Assembly: GCF_024357955.1 (NCBI RefSeq)
Contig: NZ_JANEYT010000012.1
Location: 12,727-76,726 of the forward strand
Direction of reading: 5' to 3'
DNA: 64,000 bases
Source of the DNA: Photobacterium pectinilyticum
GTDB taxonomy: Bacteria > Pseudomonadota > Gammaproteobacteria > Enterobacterales > Vibrionaceae
In this document: positions 36,184 to 45,224 of the stretch, in pieces
How the letters are laid out: every line of letters starts with the position of its first letter
Numbering within the stretch: position 1 is the first letter of the stretch
The notes under the pieces: generated by a model
Seen by the model: the letters and a program-made list of their open reading frames with translations, nothing else
Database searches by the model: none
Told to the model about the DNA's origin: nothing
Position numbers and translations under genes: made by a program

Positions 36184-36355
36184 GCGCTCAACGAGAAAGG
36201 TTTAAACCGGTTCTCATTGAAGGCACGACATTGCTCACATTGCTTCCAGTGTACTTTAGCTAGGGTGGGTTTTTAGTGTAGGGCTAAAAACGGCTATCCC
36301 TTCTGCTAAGCGGCAGCTACTTCCGGCTTCTAGCTGGAGAGTAGTGCCGCTTTTT
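36184..36355 (+). ncRNA. ryhB: RyhB iron-sparing small RNA (long Vibrio form)
   Basis: Bases near 36224-36252 contain the conserved RyhB core CACGACATTGCTCACATTGC followed by TTCCAGTGT, nearly identical to E. coli RyhB, which base-pairs with mRNAs of iron-using proteins through Hfq. It lacks the E. coli terminator just after the core. The next good terminator is AAGCGGCA/TGCCGCTT with inner pairs (36308-36352) and five T. That gives an RNA of about 170 nt, matching the longer RyhB known in Vibrio. Ends are predicted, not measured. Confidence 0.88.
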
Positions 36356-36388
36356 CTTTATCTAGCGCTGATTGCCTGATCGGCGGCC

Positions 36389-37039
36389 TTAGGCGATCTT
36401 CACCAACTCCCTGACCAGCTTATTGATCCCTTCTGCGGCTTCAGACACGCTGCCCGCTAGCATATACGCAGGGGTAGTCAGCAGCCGGCGCTTCTGATCC
36501 AGGACGAAATCATCGACCGGGCATTTGATATGTTCACCGCCCATTTGGTTGAAAGCTTTTGACGTATCGGGATCCGTACCTATCGTCCCTTTGGCTCCCG
36601 GACCGTAGATCAGTGGGATCATTGCAGGTGCGATGCAAAGGTAACCGGCGGGTTTCTCTTCCTCGGCAAATTGCTGGCAGACCCGTTTGACCTCAGGGTG
36701 GATGGAGCACTCACTACCCTTGAAGGCAAAGTCTGACAGGTTTTTGGCTGCGCCAAAACCGCCGGGGAGCAGTAGAGCGTCATACTGGCTGGGATCCAAC
36801 ATGGCCAGATCATCGATTTGACCACGGGCGATCCGGGCTGCTTCGATCAGCACATTGCGTGTTTCCGCCATTTCTTCACCGGTCAGGTGGTTAATCACAT
36901 GGTGCTGATCCATATTCGGGGCAAAGCAATGCCAACTCGCCCCTTCTTGTTCGATAGCCAGCAGGGAGAGGACGGCTTCATGGATTTCGGCACCGTCAAA
37001 CACCCCTGAGCCGCTCAAAATAACTGCAATTTTCTTCAT
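36389..37039 (-). CDS. elbB: Glyoxalase ElbB (DJ-1/PfpI family)
   Basis: A 216-residue protein of the DJ-1 superfamily, clearly ElbB: KKIAVILSGSGVFDGAEIHEAV, HLTGEEM.ETRNVLIEAARI, LLLPGGFGAAKNLSDFA and the nucleophile region CIAPAMIP, with CPVDDFVLD. E. coli ElbB has weak glyoxalase activity and was named for an effect on isoprenoid yield. GGGAG precedes the ATG. It converges with ryhB; no separate strong terminator is visible beyond the ryhB one. Confidence 0.94.
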   Translation of the reverse strand: MKKIAVILSGSGVFDGAEIHEAVLSLLAIEQEGASWHCFAPNMDQHHVINHLTGEEMAETRNVLIEAARIARGQIDDLAMLDPSQYDALLLPGGFGAAKNLSDFAFKGSECSIHPEVKRVCQQFAEEEKPAGYLCIAPAMIPLIYGPGAKGTIGTDPDTSKAFNQMGGEHIKCPVDDFVLDQKRRLLTTPAYMLAGSVSEAAEGINKLVRELVKIA

Positions 37040-37363
37040 AATGGCTCCCTTTATCGTCAGATTTGTCTATTTTTACTCTCAGTTCATCTTATTTAAGAAC
37101 GCACTGTTAACTTTTTCCACAATTAACGATCATTGCTGGATCGTGGATCAAATGAGCTATATAAGTCTAAGTTGTTGTATTTTATTTGTTTTATTTGTGT
37201 TTTTTTTGATTATTAAAAAATTGATCAACACTTAAAAATGAACTACCAACAAACTTATCCACAGATGTAGGGCCTTGATTGGAAAACAGCAGTTAACAGT
37301 TGATGGTAGTCATGGCATCCTAGGGTCCTCACTCTTTCATCCCCCGGATATAAGACTATCTTT
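37040..37363. promoter_or_regulatory. polA upstream region with DnaA boxes and clustered GATC
   Basis: 324 bp without a convincing gene, very AT-rich. It contains a perfect DnaA box TTATCCACA (37255-37263), a related TTTTCCACA (37113-37121), and four GATC Dam sites within 100 bp (37128, 37139, 37146 and 37223). A replication-linked control of polA or DnaA titration is possible; no experimental basis is known to me. Confidence 0.5.
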
Positions 37364-40135
37364 ATGGCAACTATCCCAGAAAACCCACTTATTCTGATTG
37401 ATGGATCATCTTATCTTTATCGTGCCTACCATGCTGCGCCTAACTTCACTAATTCAGACGGTGAACCAACCGGTGCAGTCTACGGTGTGGTAAATATGCT
37501 GCGCAGTATGCTGCGCCAGTTTTCCACCGAGCACATTGCCGTCATCTTTGATGCGAAAGGAAAAACATTCCGAGATGATATGTATCCGGAATATAAGGCC
37601 AATCGTCCGCCGATGCCGGATGATTTGCGTAGCCAGATCGAACCCCTAAACGCCGTTATCAAGGCTATGGGCTTACCGCTGATTTCGATCCCCGGGGTTG
37701 AGGCCGACGACGTGATTGGTACCTTGGCCAGTCAGGCATCAAAAGCCGGTATGCCGGTCTTGATCAGTACCGGTGATAAAGATATGGCTCAACTGGTTGA
37801 TCAGAACGTTACCCTGATCAACACCATGACGGATGTGGTGATGGATCCGGCCGGGGTTGTTGATAAGTTTGGTATCGGCCCTGAGTTGATCATCGACTAC
37901 CTTGCCCTGATGGGAGACAAGGTCGATAACATTCCGGGAGTACCGGGCGTTGGTGAGAAGACGGCCAAGGCCTTGCTGACGGGGATCGGCGGTCTGGATG
38001 CGCTATATGCCAACCTCGATGATATCCCGCCATTGGGTTTCCGTGGTTCGAAAACCATGCCGAAAAAACTGCAGGACAACAAAGAGGCAGCATACCTGTC
38101 TTACGAGTTGGCAACCATCAAGCTGGATGTTGAGCTCGATGTGACGCCAGAGCAGTTGGTGAAAAGCACACCGGATACCGATGCGCTGACCAAGTTGTTT
38201 GGCCAGCTGCAGTTCCGTCGTTGGTTGTCCGAAATGCTCGACGGCAGTGACGGCCGTATTGTTGCCGATGAAAAAGCGGCATCGCCTGCGGCAGACAGTA
38301 AACCGGTGGCACCGGTAATAGACCGCAGTGGTTATGAAACCGTATTGGATGAAGCGGCGTTTAATCAGTGGCTGGAAACACTGAACTCTGCTGACGTTGT
38401 TGCGTTTGATACTGAAACCGACGGCCTCGATTACATGACGGCAAACTTAGTGGGTGTGTCGTTCGCGGTCGAAGAAGGCAAAGCGGCTTATGTGCCGGTT
38501 GCCCATGACTACCTTGATGCGCCAACCCAGCTGGACCGTGACTGGGTGTTGGCTCAGCTTAAGCCATTGCTGGAAGACCCCGAGCGTGCCAAGGTGGGCC
38601 AGAACCTCAAGTTCGATGCCAGTATTCTTGCCCGCTATGGTATTGACATGCAGGGGATCCGTTTTGACACCATGCTGGAGTCTTACGTATTCAACAGTGT
38701 GGTTGGCCGTCATGACATGGATAGCCTGTCGCTGCGCTACCTTGAGCACAAAGCCATTAGTTTTGAAGACATTGCCGGCAAGGGCAAGAAACAGCTGACT
38801 TTCAATCAGATTGATTTGGAGCAAGCCGGCCCTTATGCGGCAGAAGATGCCGATATTACCCTTCGCCTGCATAACCTGCTGGTTGAAAAAGTGAATGCCG
38901 ATGAAAAGCTCAAGTCGGTGTTTGAAGACATTGAAATGCCATTGGTACCGGTATTGTCGCGTATAGAGCGTACTGGTGTGCTGATTGATAGCATGCAGCT
39001 TGGCGCACAGTCTACCGAGATCGCCGTCCGTCTTGATGAGCTGGAGAAGCAGGCTTACGAGATCGCAGGTGATGAGTTTAACTTGAGCTCGCCAAAGCAG
39101 TTGCAGGCTATTCTGTTTGAAAAGATGGGTCTACCGGTGCTGAAGAAAACGCCTTCTGGTACGCCTTCGACCAATGAAGAAGTGCTGCAGGAGCTGGCAT
39201 TGGATTACCCACTGCCTAAACTTATCTTGGAATACCGTAGCCTAGCTAAGCTGAAGTCGACCTATACCGACAAGTTGCCGAAGATGGTGAACCCGGCAAC
39301 AGGCCGCGTCCATACTTCCTACCATCAGGCCGTGACCGCGACGGGGCGTTTGTCATCGAGTGATCCAAACTTGCAGAACATCCCGGTACGTAATGAGGAA
39401 GGGCGCCGTATTCGCCAGGCCTTCATTGCACCAACTGGCTACAAAGTACTGGCGGTCGACTACTCGCAAATCGAATTGCGTATTATGGCCCACCTGTCGG
39501 GTGATCAGGCCCTGTTGGATGCCTTCCGGCAGGGCAAGGATATCCATGCCGCGACGGCTGCTGAGATCTTGGGGATCCCGCTGGAGTCGGTATCTACCGA
39601 GCAACGTCGCCGCGCTAAGGCGATCAACTTCGGCTTGATCTATGGTATGAGCGCATTTGGTCTGGCTAAGCAGCTGGATATGGGGCGTAACGAAGCTCAG
39701 GAATATATGAATGTGTATTTCGAGCGATACCCAGGTGTGCTCGAATATATGGAGAGCACCCGCAATCAAGCCAGTGAACAAGGGTACGTGGAAACCTTGT
39801 TCGGGCGTCGTTTGCACCTGCCTGATATCAAGTCGCGCAACGGTATGCGCCGCAAAGCGGCTGAGCGTGCAGCGATCAACGCCCCTATGCAGGGAACTGC
39901 CGCTGATATTATCAAACGTGCGATGGTGTTAGTGGATGAGTGGGTTGGCCAGCAGCCTGAAGGCCAAGTACGTTTGCTAATGCAAGTACATGACGAACTT
40001 GTATTTGAAGTACAAGAGTCGGAGGTCGAAAGCGTATCTGTTGAAGTTCGCCGCCTGATGGAAATGGCGGCTGAACTGGCTGTCCCGCTGATTGCAGACG
40101 CCGGTATTGGTGATAACTGGGACCAGGCGCACTAA
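37364..40135 (+). CDS. polA: DNA polymerase I
   Basis: A 923-residue enzyme for Okazaki-fragment maturation and repair. The 5'-3' nuclease domain covers about 1-300 ([45 protein letters not shown]). A proofreading domain keeps its DxE motif ([11 protein letters not shown]). The polymerase domain has motif [17 protein letters not shown], motif [18 protein letters not shown] and motif [14 protein letters not shown]. Length is close to E. coli (928). It is followed by a terminator and the Spot 42 gene, as in E. coli. Confidence 0.97.
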   Translation: MATIPENPLILIDGSSYLYRAYHAAPNFTNSDGEPTGAVYGVVNMLRSMLRQFSTEHIAVIFDAKGKTFRDDMYPEYKANRPPMPDDLRSQIEPLNAVIKAMGLPLISIPGVEADDVIGTLASQASKAGMPVLISTGDKDMAQLVDQNVTLINTMTDVVMDPAGVVDKFGIGPELIIDYLALMGDKVDNIPGVPGVGEKTAKALLTGIGGLDALYANLDDIPPLGFRGSKTMPKKLQDNKEAAYLSYELATIKLDVELDVTPEQLVKSTPDTDALTKLFGQLQFRRWLSEMLDGSDGRIVADEKAASPAADSKPVAPVIDRSGYETVLDEAAFNQWLETLNSADVVAFDTETDGLDYMTANLVGVSFAVEEGKAAYVPVAHDYLDAPTQLDRDWVLAQLKPLLEDPERAKVGQNLKFDASILARYGIDMQGIRFDTMLESYVFNSVVGRHDMDSLSLRYLEHKAISFEDIAGKGKKQLTFNQIDLEQAGPYAAEDADITLRLHNLLVEKVNADEKLKSVFEDIEMPLVPVLSRIERTGVLIDSMQLGAQSTEIAVRLDELEKQAYEIAGDEFNLSSPKQLQAILFEKMGLPVLKKTPSGTPSTNEEVLQELALDYPLPKLILEYRSLAKLKSTYTDKLPKMVNPATGRVHTSYHQAVTATGRLSSSDPNLQNIPVRNEEGRRIRQAFIAPTGYKVLAVDYSQIELRIMAHLSGDQALLDAFRQGKDIHAATAAEILGIPLESVSTEQRRRAKAINFGLIYGMSAFGLAKQLDMGRNEAQEYMNVYFERYPGVLEYMESTRNQASEQGYVETLFGRRLHLPDIKSRNGMRRKAAERAAINAPMQGTAADIIKRAMVLVDEWVGQQPEGQVRLLMQVHDELVFEVQESEVESVSVEVRRLMEMAAELAVPLIADAGIGDNWDQAH

Positions 40136-40162
40136 ATTAGCCCGAGAGCTTATAATGGTATG

Positions 40163-40192
40163 AAAATAGCCAGCATTGCTGGCTATTTTTTT
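40163..40192 (+). terminator. polA terminator
   Basis: AAAATAGCCAGC/GCTGGCTATTTT with an ATT loop and seven T. Confidence 0.93.
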
Positions 40193-40303
40193 GCTTAAAT
40201 TATTCGTTCAGTGAGTTACGAATGTTAGAAACTACTTACGAAATCCTGAAAAAAAACTACAAAAATACTTTTCAATACTGAGCAATTGATATACAGTTAT
40301 AGG

Positions 40304-40406
40304 CGTAGGGTACAGAGGTAAGATGTTCTATCTTTCAGACCTTTTGTTTCACGTTATTGGATTTGGCTGATTCAGCCGCCCTGGTCATTTGGCCAGGGCG
40401 TTTTTT
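40304..40406 (+). ncRNA. spf: Spot 42 small RNA
   Basis: The first 42 bases are almost identical to E. coli Spot 42 (GTAGGGTACAGAGGTAAGAT onward), and the terminator arm CGCCCTGG/CCAGGGCG with six T is conserved. It sits between polA and engB as in E. coli. Spot 42 is an Hfq-dependent RNA that represses catabolic genes and is itself repressed by cAMP-CRP. The -10 is probably TACAGT or the overlapping TTATA near 40291-40300. Confidence 0.96.
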
Positions 40407-40617
40407 ATTGTGCCGCCAAAAATTCCATCCCTCCGAATTATCCCGTTTACATTTTGACCATCTTGGCACTGATTTGTTGCCATCTCATCTCGTTAGATAG
40501 CGAATAACTTACTGGAAGGTTATGTTTCCAGCGTTTACTGTGTATACCGTAATCCTTCGTTACTCATTTTTAGAGTAATTACTTTAATTTTGTTTTTCAG
40601 AGCGCTATACTCTTGTT

Positions 40618-40714
40618 TGCTTCTTGTTCATATTTGTTTTCGGTAGTGGGCTCCAAGCCGGCTAGCCAACAAATACATGAAATAGCCATCCTGGATTTGG
40701 GGTGGCTTTTTTTT
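40618..40714 (+). ncRNA. Candidate small RNA downstream of Spot 42
   Basis: A promoter TTTAAT (40583-40588), 17-bp spacer and TATACT (40606-40611) is followed about 70 bp later by a strong terminator AGCCATCC/GGGTGGCT (40684-40707) with eight T. The RNA would be about 97 nt. It has a pyrimidine-rich 5' end and an internal GCCGGCTAGCC element that could form a hairpin. It may correspond to VSsrna24 of Aliivibrio, judged by position only. Confidence 0.55.
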
Positions 40715-40951
40715 ATCCGGCCAATCATAAAACTGTAATTTTATTCCATTTTGGGATGTCTTTATTGGACTGCAGTACGCTTTATTTTTAATAAAAAACA
40801 ACTTCACCCACTATTAGTCGCCAACAGCTTAAAACTGGTGGTTATCCTCTGGAACCTAAGATGTAACCTGTGGTTAAGTGTTGCCGGATACACAATTATG
40901 GGAGAAAAAACTTGCGTTGGTGGGGGAAATCACTGATGCTTTCTGGACAAA

Positions 40952-41006
40952 TATAATAACCTCCTATTTCTCTCCCATTGCCCCGCCTTGCTGGTGGGGT
41001 ATTTTT
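40952..41006 (+). ncRNA. Candidate short CU-rich RNA ending at an intrinsic terminator
   Basis: A terminator CCCCGCC/GGTGGGG with loop TTGCT (40981-40999) and TATTTTT stands alone in front of engB, which is on the other strand. A TATAAT box is at 40952-40957 without a good -35. The stretch between is CU-rich (CCTCCTATTTCTCTCCC), resembling an anti-Shine-Dalgarno sequence. The 5' end is unknown and could lie further upstream. Confidence 0.35.
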
Positions 41007-41045
41007 ATGCCTGTGTCCCGTGATATTTGTGCCGCGTCCGTAGGC

Positions 41046-41075
41046 AAAAAAAAGCTCCCAGGCGGGAGCTTTATT
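41046..41075 (-). terminator. engB terminator
   Basis: AAAGCTCCC/GGGAGCTTT with an AGGC loop; eight U on the minus strand. It lies about 20 bp after the engB stop codon. Confidence 0.9.
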
Positions 41076-41095
41076 TAGTGTTGATTTGTAAGTCG

Positions 41096-41752
41096 TTACT
41101 CTTTGTCTTGCGCTTCGTCTTCTTCGAGCATCGCCAGTTGTCGCTCTAGCTCAGGGGCAAACCATTCATCCAATTTACGGCGGACCTGATCTACGCCGAT
41201 CCCCTTGAGTGACGAGAAGGCTTCGACCTGTACATCGCCACCGAATGTCTTGACGCTGTCGCGTACCTTCATCAGTTGCTGTTTACGAGCACCGCTCTTT
41301 AACTTGTCAGCCTTGGTGAGTAGAACCAACACTGGCAGGCGGCTTTCGATCGCCCACATGATCATCTGTTGATCAAGATCCTTAAGCGGGTGGCGGATGT
41401 CCATCAGCACGACTAGGCCCTGCAGGCACTCGCGCTTTTGCAGGTATTCACCCAGTGACTCCTGCCACTTTAACTTCATTTCCAGCGGAACCTGGGCGTA
41501 GCCATATCCCGGAAGGTCAATCAAGTTACAGCCGGGGATCACCTCGAACATGTTGATTAATTGGGTACGTCCGGGGGTTTTAGAAGTGCGGGCGAGGCTC
41601 TTTTGGTCGGTGATGCGGTTTAGTGCACTCGACTTACCTGCATTGGAGCGGCCAGCAAATGCGATCTCAACGCCTGTGTCGTTCGGCAAGTGTCGGATTG
41701 TAGGTGCACTTGTGATAAATCCTGTGTTTCTATAGTTGAGAGGTTGATTCAC
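41096..41752 (-). CDS. engB: Ribosome-biogenesis GTP-binding protein EngB (YihA)
   Basis: A 218-residue essential GTPase of 50S assembly. G1 is [12 protein letters not shown], the switch region is [12 protein letters not shown]3 is [11 protein letters not shown] and G4 is TKADKL. GTG 41752 is chosen because GGAG lies six bases upstream and the N-terminus then matches E. coli length; a TTG at 41767 has no ribosome site. It is divergent from the cytochrome c4 gene. Confidence 0.95.
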   Translation of the reverse strand: MNQPLNYRNTGFITSAPTIRHLPNDTGVEIAFAGRSNAGKSSALNRITDQKSLARTSKTPGRTQLINMFEVIPGCNLIDLPGYGYAQVPLEMKLKWQESLGEYLQKRECLQGLVVLMDIRHPLKDLDQQMIMWAIESRLPVLVLLTKADKLKSGARKQQLMKVRDSVKTFGGDVQVEAFSSLKGIGVDQVRRKLDEWFAPELERQLAMLEEDEAQDKE

Positions 41753-41910
41753 TGTTAACTCCGTCAAGTCTTGATGTAGTCGACTGATTACTTTTATGTG
41801 AAATTGTGTAAAATGTATGAAAACCGAGCTCGGTTAGTGGTCGCATTGTATACCATGTCACTGAGCATTACTTGTGGTACTGGAAGCTCTATAATTATAA
41901 ACGGAATGTC

Positions 41911-42528
41911 ATGAAGAAATTAGCACTGATATTGACTCTGCTGGCCAGTTGCTCTGCCTGGGCCCAGGGAGATGCAGAAGCCGGAAAGGCAAAAGCCGCA
42001 ACATGTGCCGCCTGCCATGGTGCAGATGGTAATGGGATAATGGCTCAATACCCGAAAATTGCCGGTCAGCACCAGGGTTACTTGGAAAAGCAGCTCAAAG
42101 ATTTCAAACTTGCTATGAGCACTGGTGGTGCTCAAGGCCGTAACGATCCTGTGATGGGCGGTATGGCCATGCCACTGACCGAACAGGATATGGCTGATTT
42201 GGCTGCCTTCTATGCCTCATTACCTATCTCAGATAACACCACTGCCGAGTCGTCGATTGAACTTGGCCAGGCGCTCTACCGGTTTGGTGATGCCGAGCGC
42301 GGCGTGACCGCATGTACGGCTTGTCACGGCCCTCGGGGTAATGGGACCAGCCTGTCTGGTTTTCCTAAGATCTCCGGCCAGAATGGTGAATACGTCAAGT
42401 TACAGCTTGAGAAATTCCGCGACGGTCAGCGTGGCAATGATATGAATGCCATGATGCGTGCGGTGGCCGCGAAGCTGACGGACGACGAAATTACCGCTTT
42501 GTCGCAGTACGTCGGCGGTTTGCACTAA
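41911..42528 (+). CDS. Dihaem cytochrome c4
   Basis: A 205-residue periplasmic electron carrier with a Sec signal peptide (MKKLALILTLLASCSAWAQG, cleavage near residue 19). Two haem c sites are present, CAACH near residue 35 and CTACH near 135, each followed by a distal Met (GMAMP and MNAMMRAVA) in the usual two-domain pattern. It passes electrons to cytochrome oxidases. The start at 41911 gives the signal peptide; the frame is open to 41872. Confidence 0.94.
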   Translation: MKKLALILTLLASCSAWAQGDAEAGKAKAATCAACHGADGNGIMAQYPKIAGQHQGYLEKQLKDFKLAMSTGGAQGRNDPVMGGMAMPLTEQDMADLAAFYASLPISDNTTAESSIELGQALYRFGDAERGVTACTACHGPRGNGTSLSGFPKISGQNGEYVKLQLEKFRDGQRGNDMNAMMRAVAAKLTDDEITALSQYVGGLH

Positions 42529-42561
42529 ATTTCCATTCAGCCAGACTTCCAGTGGTGGTGA

Positions 42562-42589
42562 AAAAGAGGCAGCGTCGGCTGCCTTTTTT
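42562..42589 (+). terminator. Cytochrome c4 terminator
   Basis: AGGCAGC/GCTGCCT with a GTCG loop, preceded by five A and followed by six T. Confidence 0.92.
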
Positions 42590-42794
42590 ATTGCATAGAG
42601 AGTGGCTACATCTGCAAGAAAATAACAGCTTTATTGAGGCAAAACGCAAATGGCTTGGGGGCTTATGAGAGATCGGCTATTTGTATCGGTAGATGTTGAT
42701 GAAGTTGTTAATAGTTTTTGCCTTAAAAGCAAGAGATAACAGAACCTTGTGATTGCTGAAATAAAGTTACAACCAAGTCGCCGGTGTTGGTACA

Positions 42795-42822
42795 TTGCTT
42801 CAAGCCTAGATTGGCGTAAAGT
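42795..42822 (+). promoter_or_regulatory. Promoter of CsrC-like RNA
   Basis: TTGCTT (42795-42800), 16 bp, TAAAGT (42817-42822); a start near 42830 fits. No complete UvrY/VarA palindrome was recognised upstream, so activator control is assumed from the family only. Confidence 0.55.
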
Positions 42823-42829
42823 ATCCCTT

Positions 42830-43278
42830 GTCGACAGGGAGTTGGCACCGGAACGGAAAGCGCCAATGACGGCATGGGCAGGGCGCTCGAAGGAATACAG
42901 GATGTCCGGCAAGGAGCTGGGTAGGCCGCAAGATGTGGTAAGGATTGTCAGGAAAGACACTTACGGAAAAGAAAACACAACATAGGAATCAGCATTCTAG
43001 GGATGGGGTGCACACACGGATGGTGAACTGGTTGCCAGATGGCAACATGCTGATGGAAGCAGCCGGTTAAGGATAGCCGTTTAAACAGGGATAATTGTTC
43101 AAGGACGGAAAAAACACATCAGGATGATGAAGAACAACACGTTGGCATGGAAGCACCAATAACAAAGGATATTGTCAAACCGGGATGTTATATAACTGGT
43201 TACGGACAGACTCGACAGGATATAGCCAGCAATGGCGACCCTACATAGCGACAGGTTGAATAACCTGTCGCTTTTTTC
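42830..43278 (+). ncRNA. csrC: CsrB/CsrC-family regulatory RNA
   Basis: About 449 nt without a reading frame that fits, containing 23 GGA triplets by eye, many as AGGA or GGGA in short hairpin loops (for example ATCAGGATGAT). It ends at AGCGACAGGTT/AACCTGTCGCT (43247-43272) and six T. Such RNAs sequester the translational regulator CsrA. The name csrC follows location: E. coli csrC also lies between engB and yihI. It could equally be called csrB in Vibrio naming. Confidence 0.88.
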
Positions 43279-43403
43279 TTTTCAGACACTTACCTCCCTC
43301 CTACCTTAGTAGTGCACATTTCTCCATCAAATCTGCTATGATACCCGGCTTCATTGAGCGCTGTGGCAATGCCCTGTGCGATAGATTTTACCGGAGAGCG
43401 AAG

Positions 43404-44045
43404 ATGAGCCCTTGTCCGCTGTGCCATAGCCAAAGCACTGCGCTGTTTTTTGAAGATCGGCGTCGGCAGTATGTCCGTTGCGGTGAGTGCGCATTAATTT
43501 TTGCTGATCCCGAGTCGAGATTGTCGTCAGAAGAAGAGAAAGCGCACTATGATTTGCATGAGAATAACCCGGAAGACTTGGGCTACCGGCGCTTTCTCGC
43601 CCGGCTTGCTGAGCCACTGATGGAGCGTCTTGGCGCTACCTCGCTTGATGGTTTGGATTTTGGTTGCGGCCCCGGCCCGACCTTGTCGCTGATGTTGGCT
43701 GAAGCGGGCCACAAGATGGCAATTTATGATCCGTATTTTGCCAATAAGCCAGAGGTGCTGGACACGCAATATGACTTTGTGACCTGTACCGAGGCAATAG
43801 AACACTTTTATACGCCTGCGAAGGAGTGGGGGCAGCTGGTTGGTATGGTAAAATCCGGTGGTTGGCTGGGCTTGATGACCAAACTGGCAAAAGATGCAGA
43901 TGCCTTTGCGCAATGGCATTACAAGAACGACCCAACGCATGTGAGCTTTTTTAGCCGCGAGACGTTCCAATATTTAGCCCAAAGAGATGGCTTGGACGTT
44001 GAGTTTGTTGGGAATGATGTAATTTTGCTGAGGAAAACCCAGTAA
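43404..44045 (+). CDS. SAM-dependent methyltransferase with N-terminal Zn ribbon
   Basis: A 213-residue class I methyltransferase (Methyltransf_23 type). An N-terminal ribbon CPLC...VRCGEC (residues 4-31) is followed by the SAM motif LDFGCGPGPTLSLML, the acidic loop IYDPYF, and TCTEAIEHF as motif II. ATG 43404 follows GGAGAG; the open frame to 43338 lacks a ribosome site. The substrate is unknown. Its stop overlaps the yihI start (TAATG), so the two are coupled. Confidence 0.88.
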   Translation: MSPCPLCHSQSTALFFEDRRRQYVRCGECALIFADPESRLSSEEEKAHYDLHENNPEDLGYRRFLARLAEPLMERLGATSLDGLDFGCGPGPTLSLMLAEAGHKMAIYDPYFANKPEVLDTQYDFVTCTEAIEHFYTPAKEWGQLVGMVKSGGWLGLMTKLAKDADAFAQWHYKNDPTHVSFFSRETFQYLAQRDGLDVEFVGNDVILLRKTQ

Positions 44046-44584
44046 TGACCCGTAAGAAAAGAAGTCGTGCTACCGGATCATCCGATCAGGTAGTCACCAT
44101 TAAGACCCGTACTCAGAATGATGTCGATGGCCTACAACGTAAGAAAGATCGTAAGCGTAAGGGCCTGAAGTCAGGTAGCCGCCACTCGATGGTATCGCCA
44201 GACGATGCTCGTAAGGCCGCGCAGCGTAAAGATCCGCGTCACGGTAGTAAGAAGGCTATCCCTTTGGTTGTTGAACCGAAAAAGCCGATGACTAAGCAAC
44301 AACGCCGCATGAGCGCTGAGCAAGAGCTACAAATGCTGGAAAATGATGCCCAGCTGATGGTACTGCTTGACCGTATCGAAGCCGGTGAGAAACTGGGTGC
44401 TGGCTTGCAGAAGCAAGTTGACCAGAAGCTTGATCGTATCGAACAGCTGATGAACCAGCTTGGCCTAATGGAAGAAGACGAGCCGGAAATGAACGAAGTA
44501 GATACCCCTCGTGGTCCTCGTTCAGATGATGACCTGCTCGATCAGTTCGAAAACATGGACTTTGACGGTTTAGACAAGGAGTAA
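44045..44584 (+). CDS. yihI: Der GTPase activator YihI
   Basis: A 179-residue highly charged protein: a basic N-terminal half (MTRKKRSR, LQRKKDRKRKGLKSGSRH, RKDPRHGSKK), then the core LENDAQLMVLLDRIEAGEKL, and an acidic tail (MEEDEPEMNEVD, ENMDFDGLDKE). This matches YihI, a GTPase-activating factor for the ribosome GTPase Der in E. coli. It is cotranscribed with the methyltransferase and the DUF2489 gene. Confidence 0.92.
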   Translation: MTRKKRSRATGSSDQVVTIKTRTQNDVDGLQRKKDRKRKGLKSGSRHSMVSPDDARKAAQRKDPRHGSKKAIPLVVEPKKPMTKQQRRMSAEQELQMLENDAQLMVLLDRIEAGEKLGAGLQKQVDQKLDRIEQLMNQLGLMEEDEPEMNEVDTPRGPRSDDDLLDQFENMDFDGLDKE

Positions 44585-44587
44585 CCC

Positions 44588-45073
44588 TTGCAGGATTTGA
44601 CATTGTGGCTAGGGCTGGCCGGCTTGATTGTGGCGGTATTGGCAAGTTATGCCGGCTATTTGTTGTTTAAACTCTACCAGCAGACCCAGCGCCATAAGGC
44701 ATTTCTCGCTCGCGCCCAGCGTCAGCAGGAGGAAGGGATTAAGCAGCGCAATGCCAATATCATGGAAAGCGTGTTGATCATTGCTGCCGCCGGCAAGCAA
44801 GATGAATGTGATATGTCGGAAATTGCCATTCGTTTGTACAAGCTGATGGAAGTGCTGCAAGGTGATCATCGGGTGGACTTTTCCAACCAGTATCCGGCTA
44901 TGCATGAGCTTTACCAAGTGGTGAAGGACATGCCACGCGGGGATGCGCGTAAGACCCTGGCCAAGCAAGAGCGCATGCAGCTGGACTTGCTCCGGATGAA
45001 GGCCGAAGCGCGCTTGGTTGAAACTATCAAGTCTGAGCTGGATCTGATCTTGGCTGCCAAGCCAACTGTCTGA
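44588..45073 (+). CDS. DUF2489 family membrane protein
   Basis: A 161-residue protein with one N-terminal transmembrane helix (residues 5-28) and a cytoplasmic helical domain with NIMESVLIIAAAGKQDECDMSE, the DUF2489 signature. TTG start at 44588, five bases after AAGGAG. The gene lies between yihI and hemN in many Vibrionaceae; the function is unknown. Confidence 0.85.
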   Translation: MQDLTLWLGLAGLIVAVLASYAGYLLFKLYQQTQRHKAFLARAQRQQEEGIKQRNANIMESVLIIAAAGKQDECDMSEIAIRLYKLMEVLQGDHRVDFSNQYPAMHELYQVVKDMPRGDARKTLAKQERMQLDLLRMKAEARLVETIKSELDLILAAKPTV

Positions 45074-45224
45074 TTTTGGTTCCTGTTTTCCCCTGTCTAT
45101 ACTCAGAGACAGGGGAATACTGATCGGGGTAGCAGTTTAGTTATCTTCTATCTACATCTTTACCAAGTTGTGTCACACTTGGTGATCAATATTCTCTCCC
45201 CCTCTAATTTAGTGGAACTAAGTC

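Larger units (their letters stand above)
40409..41045. other. spf-engB intergenic region
   Basis: About 640 bp with no protein gene. It contains two further intrinsic terminators not explained by annotated genes (40684-40714 and 40981-41006), each preceded by promoter-like sequence. A second small RNA, VSsrna24, is known in the same position in Aliivibrio salmonicida (from memory). Confidence 0.7.

Noticed and set aside
37041-37235. 64-codon plus-strand frame before polA
   Set aside because: Its start overlaps the elbB start on the other strand, composition is that of random AT-rich DNA translated into hydrophobic residues, and no ribosome site is present.
37040-37363. Replication origin at the DnaA boxes before polA
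   Set aside because: Only one perfect box, no gidA/mioC/dnaA genes, and no repeated 13-mers; kept only as a possible regulatory element.
40751-41078. Two short frames in the spf-engB gap
   Set aside because: No ribosome sites, no protein-like composition, and they run through terminators.
42749-42985. 78-codon frame within the c4-yihI gap
   Set aside because: It crosses the promoter and GGA-rich part of the CsrC-like RNA; the GGA repeats explain the open frame.
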